From Oscillospiraceae bacterium (GTDB taxonomy: Bacteria; Bacillota; Clostridia; Oscillospirales; CAG-272): 64,000 bases of DNA. Below the pieces are notes generated by a model. It was given only the letters and a program-made list of their open reading frames with translations. It did not search any database and was not told the DNA's origin. The DNA lies in contig SVTO01000007.1 of assembly GCA_015063745.1 (NCBI GenBank), positions 1 through 64,000 of the forward strand, in the 5' to 3' direction. Of the stretch, positions 24,485 through 33,306 are shown in pieces (the stretch's first letter is position 1; every line of letters begins with the position of its first letter). Made by a program: the position numbers and the translations under genes.

Positions 24485-27283
24485 TTATTCAAAAGTTACG
24501 CCGGTGTAATATACATCGTTGTCGTTTGCATAGATCAGACAGTCGATCACGTTATCCTGTACGTAAGTACCTCGATGGCCGCTAATACAGAAGGATTCTG
24601 CTGTGAATTCACCGAGAGTCTTTGTCTGAGTCAGTGCCCAGCCGTTTGCGGTTTCGAAGTATACGTCAATCTTTGCACCTTCTTCGCCGATGTTGCAGAT
24701 GAGCAAATACAGCGTATCATCCGTGGTCGTTACGGCACGAATGGCGGATTTCTCGGTCAGACCGTCCACGGCCAGTTCTTCCACAGATACCAGTTCCAGT
24801 CCGTTATAAACAGCGTGGTAGTGCTTGGTTGTATTGGCGATACGTTCTGCATTGTCGTGAACATCCATATCATCCAGATCCACCTGATAATACGTATAGA
24901 ACACATGCAGTTTACCGTCAGCGTCCATGAAAGCATCTCCCGTATTTCCCATCTCTGCCACAGACCAGATACCGTCCGCTTTTTCATCCGTGTAGGGAGC
25001 CTGGATAACTACAGTTTCCATAGTGCCGATACGGTTCAAATCCGGAATATGGAACAGAGAAATGGAATCCTTGAGATTGATTGTACGGCCTACATAATCG
25101 GGACCATCCGCGAGAGTATGAGGATCTACCACATGGGAAGCTACAAGGTAGACACCTTTTTCACCGTCCGGGAAGGAATAGAAATTGGTGTAATAACCCT
25201 CATCAACAGAAAACATAGAGAGCCTTGCTCTCTTGCTGAATTCCAGGGATTCAAGGGTCATGGTATTGGCGGATACACTGATCATGCCGGGGGTTTCCTG
25301 CGGCATGAGAAAACCGTTGATGGAAAGAACATGGGTTTTGCCGGTTTCTTCGTTTGTGAATACATCAATTTGCTGAAGCACGTTTTCCCAGGGACTGTAA
25401 TTCAGGGTGATGGTGTTGGCGGTTACCGTATCCGCAGCGGGATCAATACAGTATACTTCCGTACCGTGAGGAGGGAATACATAGATTTTGCCGTCGCCCA
25501 GCTGTTTGATGGTCAGATATTTATCCTTAAAGGACTGATAACTGCCGGTATACAGAATGGAAGCGGAATTATCCTCGTGAATCTTGGCTATACAGAAATA
25601 TTCAGTACAGTCATACACGCTGTATCTGTCATGAACATATTTGTAGACAAAAGCAGCGTAGGTGCCGTTTTCGGTATGGACAATCTGGTGTGTGTGTGCA
25701 TCTGAATAGGCATTGTACTTATAGTACTCGTCGATAATTAAATCCGTATCTGCAAGAATATTCTGCAATTCCGAAACACTTCCGTCCGCCAGAGAAATAT
25801 GGAAAGTGTATACAGTACGGGGAGACGGATCTCGTGTGTAGAAGAAACAGCTCAAAACATCGTCCTGGAGAGAGCCATTTCGGGGAGCACTGATAGAAGA
25901 GGAAAAAGAACTTACGTCATCAAAAGTATGCGTGTTCATTAAAGTCCATGTTTTGCCAAGGGGATCATTTGCTTTATAGATGTATATTTCCATAGGGATA
26001 ACACGTTCGCCAAAGATGATCATATACAGTGTACCATCCGTGTCCTGGCGAATCTGAGGTCTGTATTGTCTGGCGGGATCTTCCGCAGGCATTTCGACAG
26101 GCATTTCGATTTGTTCGTTGAAAATACATTCCATGCCGTCGTATATCGCATGGCGATACTGGTAATCCGGATCCAAGTCGGGACAATTGCCGCCCAGGTC
26201 GTATTTATGGAACAAATATGTAATGTGCATATATCCGTCTGCATCCACAAATACACCGCCGTCCTGGTTGTTGGCTGCGATGGACCAGACTCCTTCCTGG
26301 CCTCTTTCCGAGTAAACTTCCTGAATGGTGGTATGGGTTATATTCTCAGAGGAAGTAAGGTCAGGAATATGGAACATGCGAAGTTCGTCAAAGGTTCTGA
26401 GATTAGTCACCGGAGAAACAATCAGATCTGTCAGAGGAGCCAGGTAGTTATTACGTTCACCTACAATGTAGGCACCGCCGTTTCCGTCCGGGAAGGGGAA
26501 AACGAAAGTATGACGGCCCAATTTTTCAAAAATATGGTAGACACCTTCCGGATTCCAGCGCATACTTTCCAGATCAAACACAAACCATTCCATTACATAG
26601 TCTGCGCTTTCCTGGGTGTTTTTGGCAGGATTGCCGTTGCAGAAGGCATATATTTTCCGGTTTTCAAAATCGAACATTGCGGAGGAATAACCAAGAGCAT
26701 ACCCGGAATTAAAGATCGGTGTTTCTCTGCAAGTACTTACCGCATCGGTTTCAGCATCCAGGATATAGGTTGCCAGAGTTTTGTTGCCGGTGGCAATTAC
26801 AAAAATATCTCCGTTTGTATCCTGGCCGATATTCAGGTGTACAGTGGAAGCTGTAGGATCCAAGGTATCAAAATACAGCAAGGCTACCTCGTTGTCCGGT
26901 GTAATTTTAGCAATATAGAACTCCGTTCTGGTCGCCACAGAAGAGTTATCGGTATCGACCCAGTTTTTGACAAACGCCACATAGTCCCCTCTTTCTGTGC
27001 GGCAAATACGCATCTGCTGACCACCGTGACAAGCCGGTTCAGCATATGGAGTCGAGTGGGTAAGACTCATTTCGTTTGCTTTCAGAATACTTTCCACATC
27101 TTCAATGGAAATCTGATGTGCCGAAGGTGTCAGAACCGGTTCGGTTTCTGCTTCGGTAACAGCTTCGGTTTCGACAGTTTCCGCTGCGGTTGTGTCGGTT
27201 TCGTCAACAGTAGTTTCACCGCATCCGACAAGCAGCAGAGCGCCCAGAAGCAGGGCGAAAAGTATAATTTTGATGCTTTTCAT
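24485..27283 (-). CDS. Large lipoprotein made of two similar halves, function unknown
   Basis: 932 residues. A lipoprotein signal peptide ends in LLLVGCGE (Cys21), followed by a Thr/Glu-rich linker to about residue 50. The rest falls into two related halves: RTERGDYVAFVKNWV ... FYIAKI ... GVWSIAANNQDGGVFVDADG (first) and HTENGTYAAFVYKYV ... FCIAKI ... GIWSVAEMGNTGDAFMDADG (second). The repeating strand-rich blocks suggest a beta-propeller or sialidase-like fold on the cell surface. No catalytic signature was recognised. GGGAGG lies 10 bases before the ATG. It is transcribed alone and bracketed by the two blaI-promoter repeats, so it may have arrived or been duplicated with them. Confidence 0.85.
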   Translation of the reverse strand: MKSIKIILFALLLGALLLVGCGETTVDETDTTAAETVETEAVTEAETEPVLTPSAHQISIEDVESILKANEMSLTHSTPYAEPACHGGQQMRICRTERGDYVAFVKNWVDTDNSSVATRTEFYIAKITPDNEVALLYFDTLDPTASTVHLNIGQDTNGDIFVIATGNKTLATYILDAETDAVSTCRETPIFNSGYALGYSSAMFDFENRKIYAFCNGNPAKNTQESADYVMEWFVFDLESMRWNPEGVYHIFEKLGRHTFVFPFPDGNGGAYIVGERNNYLAPLTDLIVSPVTNLRTFDELRMFHIPDLTSSENITHTTIQEVYSERGQEGVWSIAANNQDGGVFVDADGYMHITYLFHKYDLGGNCPDLDPDYQYRHAIYDGMECIFNEQIEMPVEMPAEDPARQYRPQIRQDTDGTLYMIIFGERVIPMEIYIYKANDPLGKTWTLMNTHTFDDVSSFSSSISAPRNGSLQDDVLSCFFYTRDPSPRTVYTFHISLADGSVSELQNILADTDLIIDEYYKYNAYSDAHTHQIVHTENGTYAAFVYKYVHDRYSVYDCTEYFCIAKIHEDNSASILYTGSYQSFKDKYLTIKQLGDGKIYVFPPHGTEVYCIDPAADTVTANTITLNYSPWENVLQQIDVFTNEETGKTHVLSINGFLMPQETPGMISVSANTMTLESLEFSKRARLSMFSVDEGYYTNFYSFPDGEKGVYLVASHVVDPHTLADGPDYVGRTINLKDSISLFHIPDLNRIGTMETVVIQAPYTDEKADGIWSVAEMGNTGDAFMDADGKLHVFYTYYQVDLDDMDVHDNAERIANTTKHYHAVYNGLELVSVEELAVDGLTEKSAIRAVTTTDDTLYLLICNIGEEGAKIDVYFETANGWALTQTKTLGEFTAESFCISGHRGTYVQDNVIDCLIYANDNDVYYTGVTFE

Positions 27284-27653
27284 GAATGTAAATCCTCCCT
27301 AGAGATTCAATAAATTCCGGTTTATAAGGAAAAATTTTTATCTTTTTACTTCCGCCCGTTCCACCTCGGTAATTCAATGCATTTTCAGTGAAGATAACTC
27401 CATTTGGGCAGGGAGAAGTTCAGTCTTGTTAAAAGCTTGTGGAAAAGATATGTACACACTCCTGATACATCAGGAATAGAAAATCTCAGAAACATACTGC
27501 TCGAATCAGACAGAACCGGTATTCATTTTCAAATATTTTCGGTGTTCCCATAGGAACTCCATTCATTTTAATGCGTTAGATCACAGTTCCATTCTGACAC
27601 GTTAGAATAGGGGTGTCAATAGGGGAGAGCAAATTTTTTCAAAAAGACGAAAA
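27284..27653. other. 370-bp gap: lipoprotein leader plus blaI relic
   Basis: The first ~220 bases upstream of the lipoprotein gene are AT-rich; I see a TATAAA at 27320-27325 (minus strand) but no well-spaced -35. The remaining part (27503-27646) is the relic copy of the blaI control region. Nothing else coding is supported. Confidence 0.6.
27503..27646 (-). repeat. Direct repeat copy 2: truncated blaI 5' end with decayed promoter
   Basis: Copy of 24293-24436. An ATG equivalent to the second blaI methionine opens MGTPKIFENEYRFCLI, then diverges and stops after about 21 codons. The operator-like motifs are still visible but mutated (TTTAATGCGTTAGA, TCTGACACGTTAGA), while the -35 TTGACA has become TTGACA with altered flanks and the -10 TAGAAT has become CAGAAT. 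It lies directly behind the hydroxyacid dehydrogenase stop. Confidence 0.85.
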
Positions 27654-28655
27654 TTACGCCATAGTGGCCAGCATGGCTTCGCTGACTTCGTACTGCATGG
27701 GCTTGCCTTCCTTGAACAGATCGAATTCGGCCATCATGTATTCACCCATCCGGCGTACCTCATCGCCCTTACTGCCGGCGATATGCGGTGTCAGAAGACA
27801 GTTGGACAGAGAATAGAAGGGATGACCCTCTTCCGGCGGTTCGGGATAGGTTACATCCAGCAGAGCCGTCAGATCGGGACGTTCGGTCAGCACTTTTACC
27901 AGATCGTCTTCCACAACCTGCGCACCACGGCCGGTATTGATGAACACACCGTATTTTCTCATGCGGTGGAACAGATCGTATGTCAGCATACCCCTGGTCT
28001 GCGCGTTGTTTGCCAGATGGTTGGAAACCACAAAGGAACGCTCGAATACTTCGGTCAGACTACACTTTTCCACACCCAGCTTTTCGGCTTTTTCATCCGC
28101 CAGGAAGGGGTCAAACACAACAACCTCAAGTTTGTACTGCTTCAGCATCTGAATCACCTGACGGCCGATCATTCCGGCACCGATGATACCCACGGTTTCT
28201 CCGTAGTTGCCGCGTGCAGTGCCGGCAGCCCACCCGGCAGGTTCATATCCATCAGATTTGAAGAGACGAATCGCCGGGAAATAACCCGTGTTGGCAAGAA
28301 TGATCTGTGCAACGGTATATTCCGCTACAGGTACACCGTTAGCTGCCCATGCGCTGACCACGCGTACACCGCTGGCCAGGAAGGGACGGGCGAAACCCTG
28401 TACACTGCCCGCGCCGTAGAATACACACTTCAGACTGGGAAAATACACCTTGATCTCTTCTTCGGTGAAAGCAGGCATACCCCATGTGGAGAAGGCAACC
28501 TCCGTATCGACAAACTGTGTAGGATTTGCCAGGATATCTTCTTTTTTGTAAACTGTATCGATCATTTCACAGCGTTCCAGCAGAGCAGCGGTCGTTTTTT
28601 CACCGTATACCCGGCGGATATTGTGTGGAGAATTACAAAGGAATATAGCTTTCAT
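27654..28655 (-). CDS. D-isomer-specific 2-hydroxyacid dehydrogenase
   Basis: 333-residue NAD-dependent dehydrogenase. The coenzyme motif is VGIIGAGMIGRQVIQML. Catalytic residues are recognisable: Arg in FINTGRGAQVV, Glu in YPEPPEEGHP, His in LLTPHIAGS. It interconverts a 2-oxoacid and a D-2-hydroxyacid; substrate unknown. Last gene of the five-gene operon; its ATG overlaps the upstream stop by four bases (ATGA). No clear terminator follows; the decayed blaI repeat lies there instead. Confidence 0.92.
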   Translation of the reverse strand: MKAIFLCNSPHNIRRVYGEKTTAALLERCEMIDTVYKKEDILANPTQFVDTEVAFSTWGMPAFTEEEIKVYFPSLKCVFYGAGSVQGFARPFLASGVRVVSAWAANGVPVAEYTVAQIILANTGYFPAIRLFKSDGYEPAGWAAGTARGNYGETVGIIGAGMIGRQVIQMLKQYKLEVVVFDPFLADEKAEKLGVEKCSLTEVFERSFVVSNHLANNAQTRGMLTYDLFHRMRKYGVFINTGRGAQVVEDDLVKVLTERPDLTALLDVTYPEPPEEGHPFYSLSNCLLTPHIAGSKGDEVRRMGEYMMAEFDLFKEGKPMQYEVSEAMLATMA

Positions 28656-29410
28656 GCGAGGCCTCCAATAATATTTTTCAGAGCTGCGGCTTCTGTTTCC
28701 AGGGTTGCCAGACGGTTGTCAGGCATAAATTCCAACAGAAGCGTACGAGGTGTGGCGAATTCCCGGATGTAGGAACGCCATTCTTCCGTAGCAGCGGCCA
28801 GAGGATACCGGGCTTGTGCTTTCCAGTTGTACACATGCAAATGACTGCAGTAGGGCGCGATGGCCTTTGCAGAGGCAATGTTTTCGGCAGGATCATCGTT
28901 CAGGGGCTGCCAGTACATCTGGAAATGAGGGGAATACATCTCCTTCATCAGCATAACTGCATCTTCGACCCGTTCTGTGAAGGTATTCTGATGACATTCC
29001 ATACAGAGTGTTACATGGTTTTCGGCTGCGATCCGTTCCGCTTTGTGGCAAACATCGAACAGATTCTCTTTTTCTTCCGCTGTCATGTCCGCACCGGATT
29101 TGGTAGGTCCGCACCAGAGACGGAGAATATCTGTACCAAGCATTTTGGCAGCCTCGATGTGGGGCAGAAGTTCTTCCATGGGATTTACAGTGAGTCGGAA
29201 ATAGGTGCCGTAGGAAGAACAACTGATGCCGTATTCTGTCTGCAGAGCTGCGATTTCGCGTACCTTGTCCGGTTCATTGGCAGGTGCGTGTACGTCGCTG
29301 CCCCATTCGATACAGGAAAGGCCGGCATTCTTCACAGCTTTTACAATATCCAGAGGACTGTGTTTTCGGAAAGAAATGGAAACCAGTCCAAGAGTGTACG
29401 CATTTGTCAT
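28652..29410 (-). CDS. Sugar phosphate isomerase/epimerase-like TIM barrel
   Basis: 252 residues of the xylose-isomerase-like AP-endonuclease-2 fold. Motifs: GLSCIEWGSDVHAPAN, LRLWCGPTKSGADM, VTLCMECHQNTFTERVEDA (metal Glu/His), FQMYWQPLNDDP and YCSHLHVYNW (metal His). This superfamily isomerises or epimerises sugars, inosose and related keto-compounds, and includes C-glycoside-cleaving partners. Overlaps both neighbours by four bases, so it is part of a single translational unit. Confidence 0.87.
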   Translation of the reverse strand: MTNAYTLGLVSISFRKHSPLDIVKAVKNAGLSCIEWGSDVHAPANEPDKVREIAALQTEYGISCSSYGTYFRLTVNPMEELLPHIEAAKMLGTDILRLWCGPTKSGADMTAEEKENLFDVCHKAERIAAENHVTLCMECHQNTFTERVEDAVMLMKEMYSPHFQMYWQPLNDDPAENIASAKAIAPYCSHLHVYNWKAQARYPLAAATEEWRSYIREFATPRTLLLEFMPDNRLATLETEAAALKNIIGGLA

Positions 29411-31194
29411 TTCATATTCCTCCTCTGTCTTGCCAGTAATGTTTCAAACCATAATTCGGGATCGGGCATGGGGGAGACCGCATCAATACGGGATACTTCC
29501 CCCGCAGTAACTGTCCGGTTCTGTCTGATCTGTCCACCGCTCTGATCCGGTCTGCGGTCCACGAATGCGGAACCGTGCGTACCGATCGCATGGGCCGAGC
29601 AGATCATGGCGGAAAGCACCGCACGCTGGGTGATGACCATGTCGTACAGCTTGTACAGATCCGCCGTTTCGGATACATCCCCGATCTCGACATAGGAAAA
29701 GAAGTGATCGTGGAGATCGCATACTCTGTCAAAAAGATTCTGCATGCCTGCCGTATCCCTGTCAAAATCGGCCACGCGGCTCATTTCGGTCCGGAAAATC
29801 TCCCGGATTTCTCCGATATTGGATGTGCCGTAACGGATGGCGGGCAGGATGAAGGTCGGATTGCCCATGGGCTTTTCCGGCTGACGGGCGATGTGTTCCG
29901 CGGCACGGAGACTGCCCACCTGAGTGGAGTTCAGCGCACTGCCGCCGGGACGGTATACCCCGAAGGTTCCCGCAGCTTCTCCCGCTGTGTACAGACCGGG
30001 GACACCACTCTGCCAGTATCCGTCCACCAGAACACCGCCGTTGCAGTGCTGGGCGCATACCGCAATTTCCAGCCGTTCGCTCCACAGGTCAATACCGTGA
30101 TCCGCATACAGCTCAATGGCACCCATGTTCATTTTGGCAAGCCGTTCGATGGGTGTACCGAACAGGGCGTCGGAGCGTTTCAGATAGTTGTACGCTTCCG
30201 CCGGGAGAACATCGAATCCTTTTTCCAGTCCCCTGGGATTGTGCAGGAAATCCAGATATACCCGGTTCCCCTTCTTCACTTCGGCAGCCACCAGCAGATC
30301 CACTCCGGATGAACCTTCGGTTTTGCGGGTATCAAAAGGCCACTGGTAGCCCTTGAGGAAGATAAGCCCCAGGGAATCCGTTCCCAGTGCATCGTAGAGA
30401 AATTCTCTTTCGTTTCCGTCTTCGTCCACGGAAATATACCGGGGCAGTACCTGCTGGTATGTACCCGACAGATTCCAGCGAAATTTCGTGCTGGCAATGC
30501 CGTACTGCCATTCTTCCAGATTCACAAGCTCTGCACCCGCTTCCACGGCCAGTCCCGTCGCACCGTGCTGGCTTTCGGGATATACGGTGTTTTTGTAGAT
30601 CCCCGCAGGACCGCCGGTGCACAGAATCACATTCCGGCAGGCGATTACGGAAACCTCTCCCGTCACAACGGAGACAGCGGCTACACCGGAAACACCATTT
30701 TCATCGGTCAGAATCCGGATGGCTCTCTGAAAATCAATGATCTCAATGCCCTTGCCAAGTACGGATTTCTCCAGCGCCTCGGTCATATATCTGGAGGTCA
30801 GCGGTCCGCAGGATGTGGCACGGCTGCGGGGATCGTGGTCGGTTTTGTAACCGGCGTATTCCCCGTATTCGTTGGTGGGGAAGGGAACACCCAGCTCCAC
30901 AAGACGCATGAAGCATCTGGCGGAATAAGCCGCTTCACACAGGGCGTGTTCCCCCATGACACCGCCGCCGGAGTAAAGCGTATCCGCCATTTCCCGCACG
31001 CTGTCGCCGTCACTGCCGCAGAGGGACAGCTTGTAATAGGTCTGCTTGTCACTGCCCGTATTCCGGGAGGTACCCATGAACCGGCCTTCGGTGAGGATGG
31101 CAATGTCCCGGATACCGAAATCGTACAGGCGGTCGGCGGCATTGAATCCGGCACAGCCCGTTCCGATGATGAGTGTATGATAACTGTTTTTCAT
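29407..31194 (-). CDS. FAD-dependent fumarate-reductase-type oxidoreductase
   Basis: 595-residue flavoprotein of the succinate dehydrogenase/fumarate reductase/L-aspartate oxidase family. Motifs: LIIGTGCAGFNAADRLYDFG (FAD), the GSDKQTYYKL flavin region, VILCTGGPAGIY, and GLYTAGEAAGTFGVYRPGGSALNSTQVG (C-terminal FAD contact). A His/Arg-containing active-site region is in DHDPRSRATSCGP. No heme or Fe-S motif and no signal peptide, so probably a soluble enzyme that reduces a C=C bond or oxidises an alpha-hydroxy/amino acid. Starts inside the stop of the SDR gene (ATGA). Confidence 0.87.
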   Translation of the reverse strand: MKNSYHTLIIGTGCAGFNAADRLYDFGIRDIAILTEGRFMGTSRNTGSDKQTYYKLSLCGSDGDSVREMADTLYSGGGVMGEHALCEAAYSARCFMRLVELGVPFPTNEYGEYAGYKTDHDPRSRATSCGPLTSRYMTEALEKSVLGKGIEIIDFQRAIRILTDENGVSGVAAVSVVTGEVSVIACRNVILCTGGPAGIYKNTVYPESQHGATGLAVEAGAELVNLEEWQYGIASTKFRWNLSGTYQQVLPRYISVDEDGNEREFLYDALGTDSLGLIFLKGYQWPFDTRKTEGSSGVDLLVAAEVKKGNRVYLDFLHNPRGLEKGFDVLPAEAYNYLKRSDALFGTPIERLAKMNMGAIELYADHGIDLWSERLEIAVCAQHCNGGVLVDGYWQSGVPGLYTAGEAAGTFGVYRPGGSALNSTQVGSLRAAEHIARQPEKPMGNPTFILPAIRYGTSNIGEIREIFRTEMSRVADFDRDTAGMQNLFDRVCDLHDHFFSYVEIGDVSETADLYKLYDMVITQRAVLSAMICSAHAIGTHGSAFVDRRPDQSGGQIRQNRTVTAGEVSRIDAVSPMPDPELWFETLLARQRRNMK

Positions 31195-31922
31195 AAGCTT
31201 CTGATGTGCATACCGCCGTCCACGATCAGCGATGTGCCGGTTGTGTAGCCGAAGGTACCGTCACACAGGGCAACGACTGCCTTGGCCACATCTTCGGGCG
31301 TACCCCAGCGTCCCATGGGTACCAGTCCGTCCTCGATCAGGCGGTCGTATTTTTCCTTGACCGCTTCCGTCATACCGGTGGCAATGATGCCGGGACAGAT
31401 TTCGTTCACCGTGATTCCCGTTCCGGAAAGACGGTCGGCAAACAGCTTTGTGATCATGGAAACACCGGCTTTGGAAATGCAGTATTCCCCGCGGCTGGTG
31501 GAGCTGGTGTATGCCGAGCAGGAGGAAATATTGACGATGGCCCCGCCCTTACCCTGCTTTACCATGATGTTGGCCGCCGCCTGGGTCAGAAACAGCGTCC
31601 CCTTGGTGTTGATGCCCATGACGAAATCATAGCTTTCCTCGGTCATTTCCAGAATATCTCTGCGCACCTTGGGCGCCACACCGGCCACATTCACCAGTAC
31701 CGTGATCTCACCGGCTTTTTCAGCTGTTTCCAGAAGTTTCGCACGGTCGTCTCCGCTTGATACATCGCCCTGTACATAGGTAATGTCCAGACCGGCAAAA
31801 TCCGTGAGATCGGGTTCACCGCTGCGGCCCATACCGATAACCTTATAACCTTTCTGTGCCAGCAGAATCGCGCTTGCCTTGCCGATTCCTCCGGCCACAC
31901 CGGTTACTACTGCAATACGCAT
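31191..31922 (-). CDS. Short-chain dehydrogenase/reductase (SDR)
   Basis: 243-residue classical SDR. Cofactor motif TGVAGGIGKASAI, NVAGVAP (usual NNAG), catalytic Ser in NISSCSAYTSS, catalytic Tyr/Lys in YCISKAGV, and CPGIIATGMT. GRSG after the second strand would suit NADP(H). It reduces or oxidises a ring or chain alcohol. Second gene of the operon, 16 bases behind the ene-reductase. Confidence 0.92.
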   Translation of the reverse strand: MRIAVVTGVAGGIGKASAILLAQKGYKVIGMGRSGEPDLTDFAGLDITYVQGDVSSGDDRAKLLETAEKAGEITVLVNVAGVAPKVRRDILEMTEESYDFVMGINTKGTLFLTQAAANIMVKQGKGGAIVNISSCSAYTSSTSRGEYCISKAGVSMITKLFADRLSGTGITVNEICPGIIATGMTEAVKEKYDRLIEDGLVPMGRWGTPEDVAKAVVALCDGTFGYTTGTSLIVDGGMHIRSL

Positions 31923-31938
31923 CTTTTTACCTCCGTGA

Positions 31939-33156
31939 TTATCCGTTTTTCTTCAGAATTTTGTCTCTGTATAATTCTCTGTAGTATTCATTGAAAATCG
32001 CACAGCCGGAAACCTGCTTGTTCCGCATCAGCTCCGTACACTTGGAGCAGGCCAGACAGCATTTCTTTGCCGCAAATTCTCCCGCCAGCCAGTCTCTGTA
32101 TACCATGGGATACGCCAGCCACATTCTGCCGATGCCTACGAAATCGCAGACACCGTCCGCAAGCTGACTTTCGCATTGTGTGAACAGGTCGTCTCTGTAA
32201 TAGGAAAGACCGGAGCCGACGAGGAAGAGGGAGGGGAACTTTTCCTTGATGTGCTTTTCCACCGTAACAAACCGTGCCAGACCGGTTTCGGGTGTTTCCG
32301 GCGGGGTATAAGCGCCCTTGCGGTAGGGACGGTTGATGTGGGGATTGTAATAGGGATTGCCGATGGTCACGTTCAGGATCTGCAGACCCGCACCGATCAG
32401 CGCTTCGATCAGCCGGTCAGGCTCGGTGAAATCCAGTTCGTTCTGTTCGGTCGTGCCGAAACCGTAGGGCTTCGGTACCATATCGGCCACGCTGAGTCTG
32501 GTGGTCAGCAGAACATCTCCGGAAACAGCCTCACGGACAGCGCGGAAGCAGTCGAGATACAGTCTGGTGCGGTTTTCAAAGCTGCCGCCGTATCTGCCGG
32601 GACGGTTGAAAGCGGAGAGAAGCTCCTGGAAAAGGTACCCGTGACAGGATTTGATGTCCACCCCGTCAAAACCCGCTTCCACAGCCAGCTTGGCCGTTGC
32701 GGCGTACATGGCGGGAATGGTGTCCAGATATTCGTCGGTAACGATGTTTTCGTCCCCTGCAGGGCGTCTTTCTTCATAGAGGGGATGACGGTAGGCGGTC
32801 ATGGGAACGATGCTCTGACGGCCGGAATGAGTCAGCTGCATGATGAGAACGGGAGAGATACCGCATTCTTCCATAGCGAGCCTGCGCATATCGTCCACCA
32901 GCTTTTTGTAAGCGGGCAGATTCTCTTCGGTCAGCATCATCTGACGGGGATTGGTTCTGCCCTCGGGACATACGGCAGTGGCTTCGATCCAGATAAGCCC
33001 CGCACCGCCCCTTGCCGCGGAGAGGTATTTGTTGACCGTCAGTTCTGTGGGACTGCCGTCTTCATTGCAGTCACAGCCTTCCATGGGCTGGAATACAAGA
33101 CGGTTGGGAAATTCTTTCTGATTGATGATAATGGGTGTGCGAATCATTTCGTTCAT
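31939..33156 (-). CDS. Old Yellow Enzyme-family NADH:flavin oxidoreductase, single-domain
   Basis: 405 residues, the FMN TIM barrel only: IIINQKEFPNRLVFQPMEG, MQLTHSGRQS, FDGVDIKSCHGYLFQELLSAFNR (the substrate-binding H/Y region), FVGIGRMWLAYP. A C-terminal cysteine cluster, CCLACSKC ... SGC, could hold an Fe-S centre as in larger members. Start taken at 33156 (MNEMIRT), where homology begins; the frame continues to 33231 through the promoter. First gene of the operon divergent from the AraC regulator. Confidence 0.87.
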   Translation of the reverse strand: MNEMIRTPIIINQKEFPNRLVFQPMEGCDCNEDGSPTELTVNKYLSAARGGAGLIWIEATAVCPEGRTNPRQMMLTEENLPAYKKLVDDMRRLAMEECGISPVLIMQLTHSGRQSIVPMTAYRHPLYEERRPAGDENIVTDEYLDTIPAMYAATAKLAVEAGFDGVDIKSCHGYLFQELLSAFNRPGRYGGSFENRTRLYLDCFRAVREAVSGDVLLTTRLSVADMVPKPYGFGTTEQNELDFTEPDRLIEALIGAGLQILNVTIGNPYYNPHINRPYRKGAYTPPETPETGLARFVTVEKHIKEKFPSLFLVGSGLSYYRDDLFTQCESQLADGVCDFVGIGRMWLAYPMVYRDWLAGEFAAKKCCLACSKCTELMRNKQVSGCAIFNEYYRELYRDKILKKNG

Positions 33157-33306
33157 AAGCTGTCTTCTTTCTATCTTATCAGAGGTAAGAATAGTTTTCG
33201 TTAATTCTATTATATCATAAAATAAAAGCAATTCCTATTACTTTTTGTGTAATTTATATTGCTTTTCTTGCAAAAAATCTGTATAATGAAAAAAAGGGGG
33301 GAGCGT
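33157..33306. promoter_or_regulatory. Divergent control region, redox operon / AraC regulator
   Basis: Plus promoter for the regulator: TTGCTT (33259-33264), 17 bases, TATAAT (33282-33287). Minus promoter: TATAAT at 33214-33209 with a poor -35. An inverted repeat AAAAGCAAT (33224-33232) / ATTGCTTTT (33258-33266) lies between them and overlaps the regulator's -35 box; it is a candidate AraC-type binding site. Confidence 0.7.

Noticed and set aside
27654..33156. Bile-acid (bai-type) operon
   Set aside because: OYE, SDR and flavoprotein recall baiCD/baiA/baiN, but the OYE is half the size of BaiCD, there is no CoA ligase, CoA transferase or 7-alpha dehydratase, and an isomerase and a hydroxyacid dehydrogenase are present instead.
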